Below the pieces are notes generated by a model. It searched no databases and was not told where the DNA came from. It was given only the letters and a program-made list of their open reading frames with translations. From contig NZ_CADIKC010000017.1 of NCBI RefSeq assembly GCF_902859805.1, forward strand, positions 57,597-121,596: 64,000 bases of DNA. Reading direction: 5' to 3'. Numbering within the stretch: the first letter of the stretch is position 1; every line of letters starts with the position of its first letter. The stretch is from Paraburkholderia sediminicola. Lineage in GTDB: Bacteria; Pseudomonadota; Gammaproteobacteria; Burkholderiales; Burkholderiaceae. Below, piece by piece: positions 7,579-16,467 of the stretch. The position numbers and the translations under genes were made by a program.

Positions 7579-10500
7579 TCACTCATCCCCAGCCCTACCG
7601 TCGAGTTCCTCGCCATACTGCAGCTTGCGTAGTGCGCTTCTTGTCTCAACGGAGCGATGTTCGGCGGCGATCAACTGATCGAGAAGGCGCATCTGCTCTT
7701 CAGCAAACTCGCGAACCCGCTCGCTAGGGTCGGTCAGCCAAGGTCCCAGCAACGCCTTGCGCTCCGCGTAGAGATCGGCGAAGCCATATTCGCCATGTAC
7801 AACGCCCGTCTCCCGCAAAGCCAATTGAACCTGTTCGAGCAGGGGGTTGCCTGCATTGAGGGTAGCCACGATTTTGCGAGTGAGATCATAGATGCAGGTG
7901 CGGCCTGAAAAGGCTCGAAGTACGGAAAGGACGAACGCGAGGTCGCGTTCGTTCCCGCCGTCGATGAGCCTCTCGAGTCGCTCGTTCAGTCCTCCCGCGA
8001 GATCGGGAAACAGCGAGGCAAGCAAACGCCCTCCGTCGTAGGTAAAGACCAGCGGGTCGTCGTTGAACCAGGCCCGCGCCCCTTCCAACACCACGTCGGG
8101 AACGGCCGCGAGCGGTGAATTAAGTTCGTGGACGGCGAAGGGCACTGCATCATAATTCGGAGGGACGTCACCCAAGCGGGCAAGTGTCTGGCGAACTCCA
8201 AGGAACGTCACCACACTTTCTGGCCACTTTTCCGCGATGGTGGCGATTACATTTTCGACTGATGATTCCAGCCTCGGATAGCGAACCAGCGTATCAAGCA
8301 CAGTGACTGCCTGCGCTTTGTCGAGTGCGCCGATGATTGGGCTCCGATACCACGTCTGCAGGGGCAAGTGGAGCCAACTGAAGTCTCCGCATGTCTCGAG
8401 ATATCGAAGCGCGGGAAGAAATACAGCATCTACGAGTGTGCCGGGATGATCAGCAAACTGGCGCTCAGCCGCAACGAGCGCGTTGCGCACAGCGATCTGG
8501 TCTCCATGCTGGATAGCGCTGTCGAGCGCCCGTTTAAGGACTGTCTCGTCGAACGGATCCGCAAATTGCAGATACCAGGTGATTCGTCGCAGGTGCTCGC
8601 CTGCGTTCAGCCACGTGTCGATCTGTGAAAACGCCGTCGCGCGCTCCGTGCTTCTCGTCAGCCCCGTGAGCATGGCCGGCAAAAACCTTGCGAGTGGCCC
8701 CTCGGTCCGAGCAATGTAGCCCAGGACGATCGCCGGCTTGGTCTCGCCCAGACGTTCGAGAAATTTGCCAAATTCTGGGAATGTGGCCAGGTCGTCAGAT
8801 TCAGTACGGGCGTACCGCTTGATTCTGTCGAACCAAGTTTCGGCGGTTGTTTCGTCCACTTCGGCGACAAACCCATCGATCTGTTCAGTCCGGTACTCGG
8901 CAGGCTGTGTATAGCGGAAGGCCTCATCGTGCCATGCCGGTTGGAGTACCGAATCGTACCCGACCAGGGTCTTATAGATCACGAAGTCGGTTGTGGCATT
9001 AGCAGTATCACGGAAGGCAATTGTCGCGGCCACAAGATCGGCACGCGCTGCAGCGAGTTCTGGAACGTCGCGCAGTGCAGCGGGGAGCTCGACATGGTTC
9101 CAGTAGCACCGGTGAATCCAGACCTCGGCTTGCCTGAGTAGTTCGAGGCTCAACGAATCGGCCACCTCGGTTTGAAACTCAATGACCGTGCGCATGTCGT
9201 CCATCACCATGCGCTGAAGCTCATTGCTGTACACGCTTTGGTAGGGAAGCCGCGTTCCAGATTCGAGCGCCTGAAGAACGGAGTGACGTTCTTCATCCGT
9301 GCGAGCCAGACGGAACTGTTGTTTCAGCAATTCGATCGCCTTCGTCCGGATTGCACGAAGCCGATCGGACGCCACAACGGATCCGGTGTGGAACGTTACC
9401 GCGGAAGAACTCGCTGTCGTCCCTCTGATTTCCGTTCCAAGGATTTCAGTTAGCATCGGCGTCAGCAGTGAGTGCAGGGCGATACGCTGTTCTCCGCTCA
9501 ACGCCTCGATACGCACGAGCAACATCTCTTGCACGACCGAACCATATTGTTGCCAGACCTCGAGCTGATGCCTTGACAGCTCCTTACCTAGTTCAAGCAG
9601 TTTCTTCACCTCGCCGCTGTTCGCAGCCTGTCCATAGAGCTTGCACAGCGCATCGAACGTCGAATCGACGTCAAGGTAACGATAGTGTTTCAGGATGTCC
9701 GTGGCAGCAAAAACGATATCGCTCGATGTCGTTGCGGGCAGCATCCCGTCGGGAGTCTCTATCTGTTTTTCGGGCGTTGCGCGTGCGTGCTCCACGGCTG
9801 CAAGCAAACGCGGGACAACGTCCGGATAGATGGCTTGCAGGTCGTCATAAAAGGGAAGGACGTTGTCCGCAAGTTTCTCGATTGCATCGAGACGCGCGTT
9901 GTTGTCGGTTGCCGTAACTATTGCCTCCAGGGCATCGCCATCAAAAAGCGCTTTTCCATCGACAAGTCGCTGAAAATCACTGGCGATTTTCTGGAATTCG
10001 TAGCCGGCAGGAACAAGGTACTTCTGGGCGACCTTTTTCATCCTCGCCTTGATGCCGTCGAACGCCTTGCCTCCAAAGTTGGCAAGTTCGGGAGCCTTGT
10101 ATATTGTGTCGTGCGCCATTTCCGCCCAAGCATGGTTGAGAATGGTCTGGATCTGGATCTCGCAACGCATCCCGGCGAAGTCTGCATACTCCGGGAACGC
10201 AATGCGTTCTGGATTCAACGCCACGATATAGTGGTTCGAGGTATAAAGCTCTGTCGCGTCCTCGAGGTCGCGTCGCGGATGGTGGATCTTCACGTCGAGC
10301 ACTTCGAAGTTCTGCTGGATGATCCCGGAATTGATGAACCGGGTGACATCACTGTTCGTGTAGAAGATTACGCGACAACCCGCAAGATCCTTGATTTCCG
10401 TCTCGAGTGTCGTCGTTTCGGCGAGTCTCTGTTGCTGCAGCTTCCGTCGCAGTGAGACGGGTTGCTTGGCGCGCGCCTTCACCAGTTGCATCCGATACTG

Positions 10501-10602
10501 GTCTCTCTCGGCGTTGATCGCGGCCGTCAGGATAGCCGCCACGGTTGTCGACATCTGCGCATACACGTGCTGCCCATCGCGTTCATATTCTTCGAAATTC
10601 AT
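7579..10602 (-). CDS. Large RelA/SpoT-domain protein (alarmone synthetase-like) with ~800-residue C-terminal part
   Basis: The first 170 residues of this 1007-residue protein form a RelA/SpoT synthetase domain: S50/K54 in a basic helix, D72 in DLAGCRVIFY, Y120-x-S122-x-H124, and E148 in CEIQIQT followed by HAWAEMAHD. These correspond to the nucleotide- and metal-binding positions of (p)ppGpp synthetases and toxic small alarmone synthetases. There is no N-terminal hydrolase domain and none of the TGS or ACT domains of housekeeping RelA/SpoT. Instead about 800 mostly helical residues follow, with a HEAT-like look (repeated Leu/Ala-rich helices) that could act as sensor or partner-binding scaffold. 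A GGAGAG ribosome site precedes the ATG. Two HEPN-type genes lie upstream in the same direction with a 215-base gap. An antiphage or toxin role is inference. Confidence 0.85.
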   Translation of the reverse strand: MNFEEYERDGQHVYAQMSTTVAAILTAAINAERDQYRMQLVKARAKQPVSLRRKLQQQRLAETTTLETEIKDLAGCRVIFYTNSDVTRFINSGIIQQNFEVLDVKIHHPRRDLEDATELYTSNHYIVALNPERIAFPEYADFAGMRCEIQIQTILNHAWAEMAHDTIYKAPELANFGGKAFDGIKARMKKVAQKYLVPAGYEFQKIASDFQRLVDGKALFDGDALEAIVTATDNNARLDAIEKLADNVLPFYDDLQAIYPDVVPRLLAAVEHARATPEKQIETPDGMLPATTSSDIVFAATDILKHYRYLDVDSTFDALCKLYGQAANSGEVKKLLELGKELSRHQLEVWQQYGSVVQEMLLVRIEALSGEQRIALHSLLTPMLTEILGTEIRGTTASSSAVTFHTGSVVASDRLRAIRTKAIELLKQQFRLARTDEERHSVLQALESGTRLPYQSVYSNELQRMVMDDMRTVIEFQTEVADSLSLELLRQAEVWIHRCYWNHVELPAALRDVPELAAARADLVAATIAFRDTANATTDFVIYKTLVGYDSVLQPAWHDEAFRYTQPAEYRTEQIDGFVAEVDETTAETWFDRIKRYARTESDDLATFPEFGKFLERLGETKPAIVLGYIARTEGPLARFLPAMLTGLTRSTERATAFSQIDTWLNAGEHLRRITWYLQFADPFDETVLKRALDSAIQHGDQIAVRNALVAAERQFADHPGTLVDAVFLPALRYLETCGDFSWLHLPLQTWYRSPIIGALDKAQAVTVLDTLVRYPRLESSVENVIATIAEKWPESVVTFLGVRQTLARLGDVPPNYDAVPFAVHELNSPLAAVPDVVLEGARAWFNDDPLVFTYDGGRLLASLFPDLAGGLNERLERLIDGGNERDLAFVLSVLRAFSGRTCIYDLTRKIVATLNAGNPLLEQVQLALRETGVVHGEYGFADLYAERKALLGPWLTDPSERVREFAEEQMRLLDQLIAAEHRSVETRSALRKLQYGEELDGRAGDE

Positions 10603-10817
10603 CGACCACTCTCCGTCTCAATGCGGCTTTTCTTCTGCAAAAGTACACGTGTATTACTCGAACTCGAAATTTCCTTGGTTGATTCTTGCCGATATGCTTG
10701 TGTGGGGGCTTTGTCATCCCTGTCGTTCGATGCAACGACATCGGCTTGTTTCCGGTCGACGATCCACACCGCAAAGCGGGCCGATGCGTTGCTTCAAAGT
10801 TGCCCGTCGTCATGTGG

Positions 10818-11438
10818 TCAAGCGGTAGGTGTTTGACCGTCATCGTCTGAAACAGCTGGGGCTGCTTTTACCACCACGGAAAACGCTGTGATCTCTCCCC
10901 AATCCGGGAACTGGTCCCCCTGCTGCAACCACATGTGGCGAGCGGTGCTATGCATGGCGAGCAGGTATCGATGATAGCGTTCGAAGAACTCGAACAGGTT
11001 CAGAGTGTATCGCTGATGCTTGGCATGACCGTTCGACGTGTTGCGTGCTATGCGAAAAGCCTTTGCAAATTCGACCAGCAAAGGGAAGGGTTCGAATGGC
11101 CGCTGCCCGTATACAGCCTGATTGAAAGCTCGTCGCATATTCCGTATCGCACGATCAGCATGCGAGGCAATCAACCGATCCACATCATCGCTTTTCGGCT
11201 GAAACGACGTATCATTGAAATCACGTTGCGCACACGCCATATTGAACTCGTACAGGTGGTGAATAAATCGGGAATAGGCGTTATAGGCCGTGTAGGCCAG
11301 ACGCCTGTCATCGCCCCGTGTCATCATCTCCTGACGCAACCGTGCGAACTCGTGTAGAGCGTCGTCGCATCTCAAATACTCGTGGCTGATCGTGGCGCAT
11401 AGCGCACGGTCGGTATCATCGCCCGGGACGAACTTCAT
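10818..11438 (-). CDS. Putative HEPN-type small protein
   Basis: A 206-residue, largely helical cytoplasmic protein of no family I can name. It carries R132-N-T-S-N-G-H138, an Rx5H motif within the Rx4-6H range that marks HEPN ribonucleases, followed by a Tyr/Phe/Leu helix (YTLNLFEFFERYHRY), the usual position of that motif between helices. Its ATG overlaps the stop of the preceding gene (ATGA), so the two are translationally coupled. The preceding protein has an Rx5H motif with the same R-N start. The 215 bases to the RelA/SpoT-domain gene downstream could hold a separate promoter. HEPN membership of this protein is weaker than for its neighbour because only the motif and helicity support it. 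Confidence 0.7.
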   Translation of the reverse strand: MKFVPGDDTDRALCATISHEYLRCDDALHEFARLRQEMMTRGDDRRLAYTAYNAYSRFIHHLYEFNMACAQRDFNDTSFQPKSDDVDRLIASHADRAIRNMRRAFNQAVYGQRPFEPFPLLVEFAKAFRIARNTSNGHAKHQRYTLNLFEFFERYHRYLLAMHSTARHMWLQQGDQFPDWGEITAFSVVVKAAPAVSDDDGQTPTA

Positions 11439-12160
11439 TGGTTGATATCCTCAGGTCGAATGGGTTCGCGATAGTTTGGATGCCCCGGCGTTCGTTCGCC
11501 CCGTGCCGCCGCCCAAAAGAATCGAGCGTGATGCGCATAGACGCTCGCTGTATCGGTCATGTCCAGCGACGTCGCGCGCACGATGTTCATAAGGTACTCG
11601 ATAATGCGGCACGTGTCCTGATAGAAGGCTTCAATCTCGTCATCCGTGGCATTACCGCCCGTCGCCTTCTGCGGCTCTCGCTGACGATGTGCCAAAGAGA
11701 CATTGCGTTGCCTGAGTAGCTTCGTCATGACCTCTGCGGCCTCACCGTCTTTGGTCGTGTACTTATCGACCAACGCACCCGCGCTTTCGATTTTCTCGGG
11801 TAGGTGTCCCCGAAGATGTTCAGCGAGATGGTGAGATAGTGGCGAGTCCCGATCGCACCGGGAAGAAATCAGCGCTTCCATTGCATCGGGCTTTCGCAGT
11901 TCGGCAATGATCCGTGCAACGTTAACCGCTTTCTGATGCGTATCCCAGACACGGAGCAATGCAAGTAACACCTCTCGGCGCAAAGCCCATCGAATGATAT
12001 TGAAGGTGTGCGTGGCGAACGACTCGCCCATGCGCTCCAACAATTCAGTGTTCCGAACGGTTGGCTTCCAAGACTCATGCAAGACGACCGCCGTCGTTAC
12101 TTCCTGCTCTGCGGTTTCGACCAGTCGTTTTAGCTCGCTTACCCATTCGTCGTCGCTCAC
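11435..12160 (-). CDS. HEPN domain protein, AbiU2-like
   Basis: A 241-residue helical protein. I chose the GTG at 12160 because GGGGAGAA lies just upstream and the sequence before it (the frame stays open to 12517) does not look coding. Residues 50-95 (FNIIRWALRREVLLALLRVWD) and R152-N-V-S-L-A-H158 followed by R match the layout I associate with AbiU2-like HEPN domains: an early helix rich in Leu and Asp, and a late LRxxRNxxLAHR signature. HEPN proteins of this kind are RNases or structural partners in abortive infection and toxin-antitoxin systems. It starts an operon with a second HEPN-like gene and lies upstream of the RelA/SpoT-domain gene. The nuclease activity itself is inferred from the motif. 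Confidence 0.8.
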   Translation of the reverse strand: MSDDEWVSELKRLVETAEQEVTTAVVLHESWKPTVRNTELLERMGESFATHTFNIIRWALRREVLLALLRVWDTHQKAVNVARIIAELRKPDAMEALISSRCDRDSPLSHHLAEHLRGHLPEKIESAGALVDKYTTKDGEAAEVMTKLLRQRNVSLAHRQREPQKATGGNATDDEIEAFYQDTCRIIEYLMNIVRATSLDMTDTASVYAHHARFFWAAARGERTPGHPNYREPIRPEDINQ

Positions 12161-12311
12161 CCTGTTCTCCCCGGTTTCAGTGACTTTGTTGCATTTCTCG
12201 TGGCGGTGAACTGCGGCAACTGGCCGCACGGAGACTTTCGTTATTGAGCGACGGGCCGACCTGCTTATGTGCACCGAGGCTTGGCCCGATGTCGTTCTCG
12301 ACTTGCGCTGC

Positions 12312-13271
12312 TCAGGCCGCCATTCGATGTTCGTAGTAAGGGCGATAGCGGTCGTCGAGAATCGCATACTGCGCCGCGAGATTGTTGGGGTCCGGGCAAA
12401 GCCAGGCGTCGATGTTCTCCGGCTTGATGGGAATGATGCAGCGATCATGGCCAGCAGCGACAACCTCGGGTGGTGGTTCATCGGTGATTGCAGCGAACGA
12501 CAGAAGGTCCGGCTCACCAGGGGCCTGCCAGTGCGACCACAAGCAAGCGAGGAGCATGTCCTGAGCAGGCTGCGGCTTGAACTCCAGGACCACGTTTTCC
12601 TCCAGTTCGCCGTCGGCGAGTTCGCGCCCTTCCAGACGATGTCGTTTCACGTTTTCATAGAACGCGTTCGCGACGATCAGACCGTGCGAATACCCAAAGA
12701 GTCCCTTCCAGAAGCCTTCCAGGTTGTCAAACCTGGCGTTGTAAAGTCCGGGATATTTCTTGTCGTAGAACGCAGGTTTGCCAGCCGGGCGGCAGTGATA
12801 TCGCATCGGCTTGATGACGCGCTTGCCGTCTTCCATGACCATCACCGGAGCATAGTTACCGGGGAAAATTCGCGAGTCGCGGTCTTTCAGTTCGGTGCGA
12901 CGGAGATCGTCGAGCCCGCGCAGCGCCGACTCGATCCTGTTGGTTGCGATCCGTTTGCTTTCAGTGGCCGCCTTCGTCGTCTTGCTCTGCAGGGTGCGTT
13001 CTGCGTCGGCGAGTCGCGCGCGCTGTTTGAACAGTTCCTGCTCCAGCTTTGGGACCTGGTCGCGGGTGAACCGGTCAATCGCTTCCTTGATCCGCCGTTC
13101 CTCGTCGGTCTGGGGAACCGAGAACGAGGCGTCCATCGCCTTCGGAATTTTGGCGTTGCTGCCCTCTGCGCGTTCCCAGTACAGCTGTGCGAACTCCCGG
13201 ATGCTCATGTGCGCGCCAAACATCCTGACGTACTTGCGGTAGTCCGCCTGGATCTGGGCTGAATAGCACAT
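12312..13271 (-). CDS. SRAP domain protein (HMCES/YedK family, SOS-associated)
   Basis: The 319-residue protein begins Met-Cys-Tyr-Ser-Ala; processing of the first Met exposes the catalytic Cys2 that forms a thiazolidine crosslink with abasic sites in single-stranded DNA. This fixes the start at 13271 although the frame opens further upstream. RYHCRPAG (around residue 170) and the later ARFDNLEG and IPIKPENIDAWL segments follow the SRAP pattern, including the basic DNA-binding residues. It is longer than E. coli YedK (222 residues) because of a coiled-coil insert near residues 70-130 (TRDQVPKLEQELFKQRARL). It lies 46 bases after dnaE2 and is probably the last gene of the LexA-controlled imuA-imuB-dnaE2 operon, which fits a role in replication past lesions. 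Confidence 0.9.
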   Translation of the reverse strand: MCYSAQIQADYRKYVRMFGAHMSIREFAQLYWERAEGSNAKIPKAMDASFSVPQTDEERRIKEAIDRFTRDQVPKLEQELFKQRARLADAERTLQSKTTKAATESKRIATNRIESALRGLDDLRRTELKDRDSRIFPGNYAPVMVMEDGKRVIKPMRYHCRPAGKPAFYDKKYPGLYNARFDNLEGFWKGLFGYSHGLIVANAFYENVKRHRLEGRELADGELEENVVLEFKPQPAQDMLLACLWSHWQAPGEPDLLSFAAITDEPPPEVVAAGHDRCIIPIKPENIDAWLCPDPNNLAAQYAILDDRYRPYYEHRMAA

Positions 13272-13317
13272 GGTGACTCTCCCTGGAAGAAGGTGCGCAA
13301 ACATGGTACGCCGGTTC

Positions 13318-16300
13318 TTAATGGAAGTTTCGTGTCGACGTGACGAGCGAGCCGAGCAGAGGGGACGCGTCGACCAGCCGGTGCGCGACGAGATGGCGAA
13401 CCTCACCCTCCCGCTGCCAGACGCCGTACACGGCAAGTAGTGACGAGCCGAGCGCTTCGCGTCGCTGCTTTTCGAGCAGGGACGGCCAGATGATGACGTT
13501 GACCTGGCCGGTCTCATCCTCCAGCGTGACAAACATCACACCCTTGGCCGTGCCCGGCCGCTGTCGGACCGTCACCATGCCGCAGGCACGTGCGAGCTGC
13601 CCGTTCCGGAATCCGGCCAGCGTCGACGCCGGCAGCAGGCGCTGAGCGAGCAGGCGAGGGCGGAGCAGTTCCAGCGGGTGCCTGCCGAGCGTCAGACCGA
13701 GGGTCCGGTAATCGCTGGCGATCTGCTGGCCTTCGGTCATCGGCGCGAGCACCGGCGTCGCGTCGTCATCAGTCGCGCCGCTCAGCAGATCCCGGTCCGG
13801 TACCGCAGCGACGGCATGCCAGAGTGCCGCTCGCCGGTCGCCGGCGAGCGTGCGTAACGCGTCGGCCGCAGCGAGCGCTTGCAGGTCCTTGCGATCGAGC
13901 TGCGCCCGACGCGCGAGGTCCGATACGTCGACAAACGTCCGCACCGCACGAGCGAGCTCGATGCGCGCGGCGGCTTCTTCTTTCAGCCCGCGTACCAGCG
14001 ACATGCCAAGACGGACCGGCGCGCGAGTCGATCGGCCCTCGACTACCGAGTCCCAGTTGCTGAGCGTCACGTCGACGGGCAGCACCTTTACGCCGTGGCG
14101 CCTGGCGTCCTGGGCGAGCTGTGAGGGTGAATAGAATCCCATCGGCTGGCTGTTGAGCATCGCGACGAGGAACGCGACCGGCTCATGACACTTCAGCCAT
14201 GCACTCGCGTAGACCAGCAGCGCGAAGCTCGCCGCGTGACTTTCCGGAAAGCCATATTCGCCGAAGCCCTGGATCTGCGCAAAGATGGCCTCGGCAAACT
14301 CGCGGTCGTAACCGCGCTCGAGCATCCCGTTCACGATGCGATCGTAGTAGGCTTCGAGTCCGCCCTTGCGGCGCCATGCGGCCATCGCGCGACGCAACTG
14401 GTCAGCCTCGCCGGCAGTGAATCCTGCCGCGAGCATCGCGACCTGCATCACCTGCTCCTGAAAAATCGGCACGCCGAGCGTGCGCGAAAGCGCCTGCTCC
14501 ATCTGCGGACTCGGATAGGTGACAGGCTCCAGTCCCTGCCGCCGGCGCAGGTAGGGATGCACCATGCCGCCCTGCACCGGGCCCGGGCGTACGATTGCCA
14601 CCTCGATCACGAGATCGTAGAAGCAGCGCGGCTGCAGGCGGGGCAGCATGCTCATCTGCGCGCGCGATTCGATCTGGAATACGCCGACCGTATCGGCGCG
14701 ACAGATCATCTTGTAGGTCTCGGAATCTTCGGCAGGAATGTCCTGCAGTTCGAATGGCTCGCCGCGTTTTTCCGAAATGACGTCGAGCGCGCGGCGGATG
14801 GCCGACAGCATACCGAGTGCGAGCACGTCGATCTTCAGCAGACCGAGCGCCTCGATGTCGTCCTTGTCCCACTGGATGATCGAGCGGTCGGCCATCGCAG
14901 CGTTCTCGATCGGCACCAGCCTCGACAGCTTACCGCGACTGATCACGAAGCCGCCGCTGTGCTGCGACAGATGTCGTGGAAAGCCTACCAGCAGAGCCGC
15001 AAAATTTGCCCACTGCACGATCAGCGGAGACCCGGCGTCGAGGCCCGCCTCGGCGAAGCGGTTGAGCAGATCGCCGCTCGAATCGAACCACTGATGGGCC
15101 TTCGCGACGCGGTCGACGATTGCCGGGTCCACGCCGAGTGCCTTGCCCGATTCGCGCAGCGCGCTGCGTGGGCGGTACGTCGTCACGGCGGCCGTCAGCG
15201 CAGCGCGATCGCGCCCGTACTTGCGATAAATGTACTGCACGACTTCCTCTCGGCGCTGGTGCTCGAAATCGACGTCTATGTCAGGGGGCTCACCTCGCTC
15301 TTTCGAGATGAACCGCTCAAACAGCATCGACGAGCGCGCAGGATCCACCTCGGTCACGCCAAGAGCAAAGCAAACGGCCGAGTTGGCCGCCGAGCCGCGC
15401 CCCTGGCACAGGATGCCTTCGCTGCGTGCGAACCGGACGATGTCGTAGACCGTCAGAAAGTACGGCTCGTAGCGCAGATCCCCGATCAGCGCGAGCTCGT
15501 GTTCGATCTGCCGCTGTACCTGATGCGGGATGCCCGCTGGCCAGCGGCGATGTGCGCCGATGTAGGTCTCCTGTCTCAGGTAGCTGGTCGGCGTATTGCC
15601 GACCGGCACCAGCTCGTCCGGATACTCATAGCGCAGCTCGTCGAGTGAAAACGTGCACAGGCGAGCGATTCGCAGCGTCTCCTCGAGCGCGCGCTGCGGA
15701 TACAGGTTGGCGAGCCGCAGACGCGATCGCAGGTGCCGCTCGGCGTTGGGCGCGAGATCATAGCCGCATTCGGCGACCGGTCTGCCAACCCGGATCGCCG
15801 TCAGCACGTCCTGCAGCGGTTTGCGCGAACGCACGTGCATGACGGGCGCGCCGGTCGCGACGACGGGAACGCCGTGACGCGCCGCGACGTGTTCGACGGT
15901 GCCGCGGTGAATATCGTCCATTGCACGCGCGTGCAATGTCAGTGCGACCCATGCGCGATCGCCGAAGGTCTGGACGAACCACTCGACCTGCGTATCCAGT
16001 CTGTCTTCATCGGCGGGGTAGTCCGGTGACAGGATCGCGACGCAGTCCGACAGTCCCCGCAGGTGCCCGAAGGGCTTCTCCGGGTGCGCGAGATCCAGCG
16101 GCGCGAGCCGGTAACTGCCCTTGGGTGCGCGCATGCGGCCGAGCGTGATTAGCTCGGACAGGTTGCCGTAGCCTTCGCGCGTCATCGCCAGTGCGGTGAA
16201 CGAAAGGGCAGGCGAGCCGTCGGCGTTGGTCAGGTGGAAGTGCGACCCGACGATGAAAGGCAGCCCGGCCTTCTTCGCCTCGACGTGCGCGCGCACAACG

Positions 16301-16461
16301 CCGGCAAGCGAGCATTCGTCCGTGACGGCCAGCGCGGCATACCCGAGCTGTGCGGCGCGAGCGGCGAGATCCTCGGCGTGCGATGCGCCGTGAAGAAAGG
16401 AAAAGTTGGACGCGCACTGCAGCTCCGCATAGTCGGGCAGTGCGCCGTAGGTCGGCGCCAT
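13318..16461 (-). CDS. dnaE2: Error-prone DNA polymerase III alpha subunit DnaE2 (ImuC)
   Basis: A 1047-residue C-family polymerase, the catalytic subunit of the ImuABC translesion complex that makes SOS mutagenesis in bacteria lacking UmuCD. The N-terminal PHP domain (residues 5-75, CASNFSFLHGASHAEDL) is followed by the palm with PPDIDVDFEHQRREEV near residue 390, which carries catalytic aspartates, and by fingers and beta-binding regions. The C-terminal OB fold includes VMFVTLEDETGQVNVIIW (about residue 970). Length and motifs are complete, so the enzyme should be active. It starts six bases after imuB and is read as the third gene of the operon. Confidence 0.96.
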   Translation of the reverse strand: MAPTYGALPDYAELQCASNFSFLHGASHAEDLAARAAQLGYAALAVTDECSLAGVVRAHVEAKKAGLPFIVGSHFHLTNADGSPALSFTALAMTREGYGNLSELITLGRMRAPKGSYRLAPLDLAHPEKPFGHLRGLSDCVAILSPDYPADEDRLDTQVEWFVQTFGDRAWVALTLHARAMDDIHRGTVEHVAARHGVPVVATGAPVMHVRSRKPLQDVLTAIRVGRPVAECGYDLAPNAERHLRSRLRLANLYPQRALEETLRIARLCTFSLDELRYEYPDELVPVGNTPTSYLRQETYIGAHRRWPAGIPHQVQRQIEHELALIGDLRYEPYFLTVYDIVRFARSEGILCQGRGSAANSAVCFALGVTEVDPARSSMLFERFISKERGEPPDIDVDFEHQRREEVVQYIYRKYGRDRAALTAAVTTYRPRSALRESGKALGVDPAIVDRVAKAHQWFDSSGDLLNRFAEAGLDAGSPLIVQWANFAALLVGFPRHLSQHSGGFVISRGKLSRLVPIENAAMADRSIIQWDKDDIEALGLLKIDVLALGMLSAIRRALDVISEKRGEPFELQDIPAEDSETYKMICRADTVGVFQIESRAQMSMLPRLQPRCFYDLVIEVAIVRPGPVQGGMVHPYLRRRQGLEPVTYPSPQMEQALSRTLGVPIFQEQVMQVAMLAAGFTAGEADQLRRAMAAWRRKGGLEAYYDRIVNGMLERGYDREFAEAIFAQIQGFGEYGFPESHAASFALLVYASAWLKCHEPVAFLVAMLNSQPMGFYSPSQLAQDARRHGVKVLPVDVTLSNWDSVVEGRSTRAPVRLGMSLVRGLKEEAAARIELARAVRTFVDVSDLARRAQLDRKDLQALAAADALRTLAGDRRAALWHAVAAVPDRDLLSGATDDDATPVLAPMTEGQQIASDYRTLGLTLGRHPLELLRPRLLAQRLLPASTLAGFRNGQLARACGMVTVRQRPGTAKGVMFVTLEDETGQVNVIIWPSLLEKQRREALGSSLLAVYGVWQREGEVRHLVAHRLVDASPLLGSLVTSTRNFH

Positions 16462-16467
16462 GGGCGA

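Noticed and set aside
10603..10817. Antitoxin gene between the HEPN-like gene and the RelA/SpoT-domain gene
   Set aside because: I searched both strands for a short gene here; frames exist but none has a ribosome site and plausible residues together.
14185..15648. 487-codon plus-strand frame within dnaE2
   Set aside because: High-GC shadow frame opposite a well-supported polymerase with all motifs; no family resemblance.
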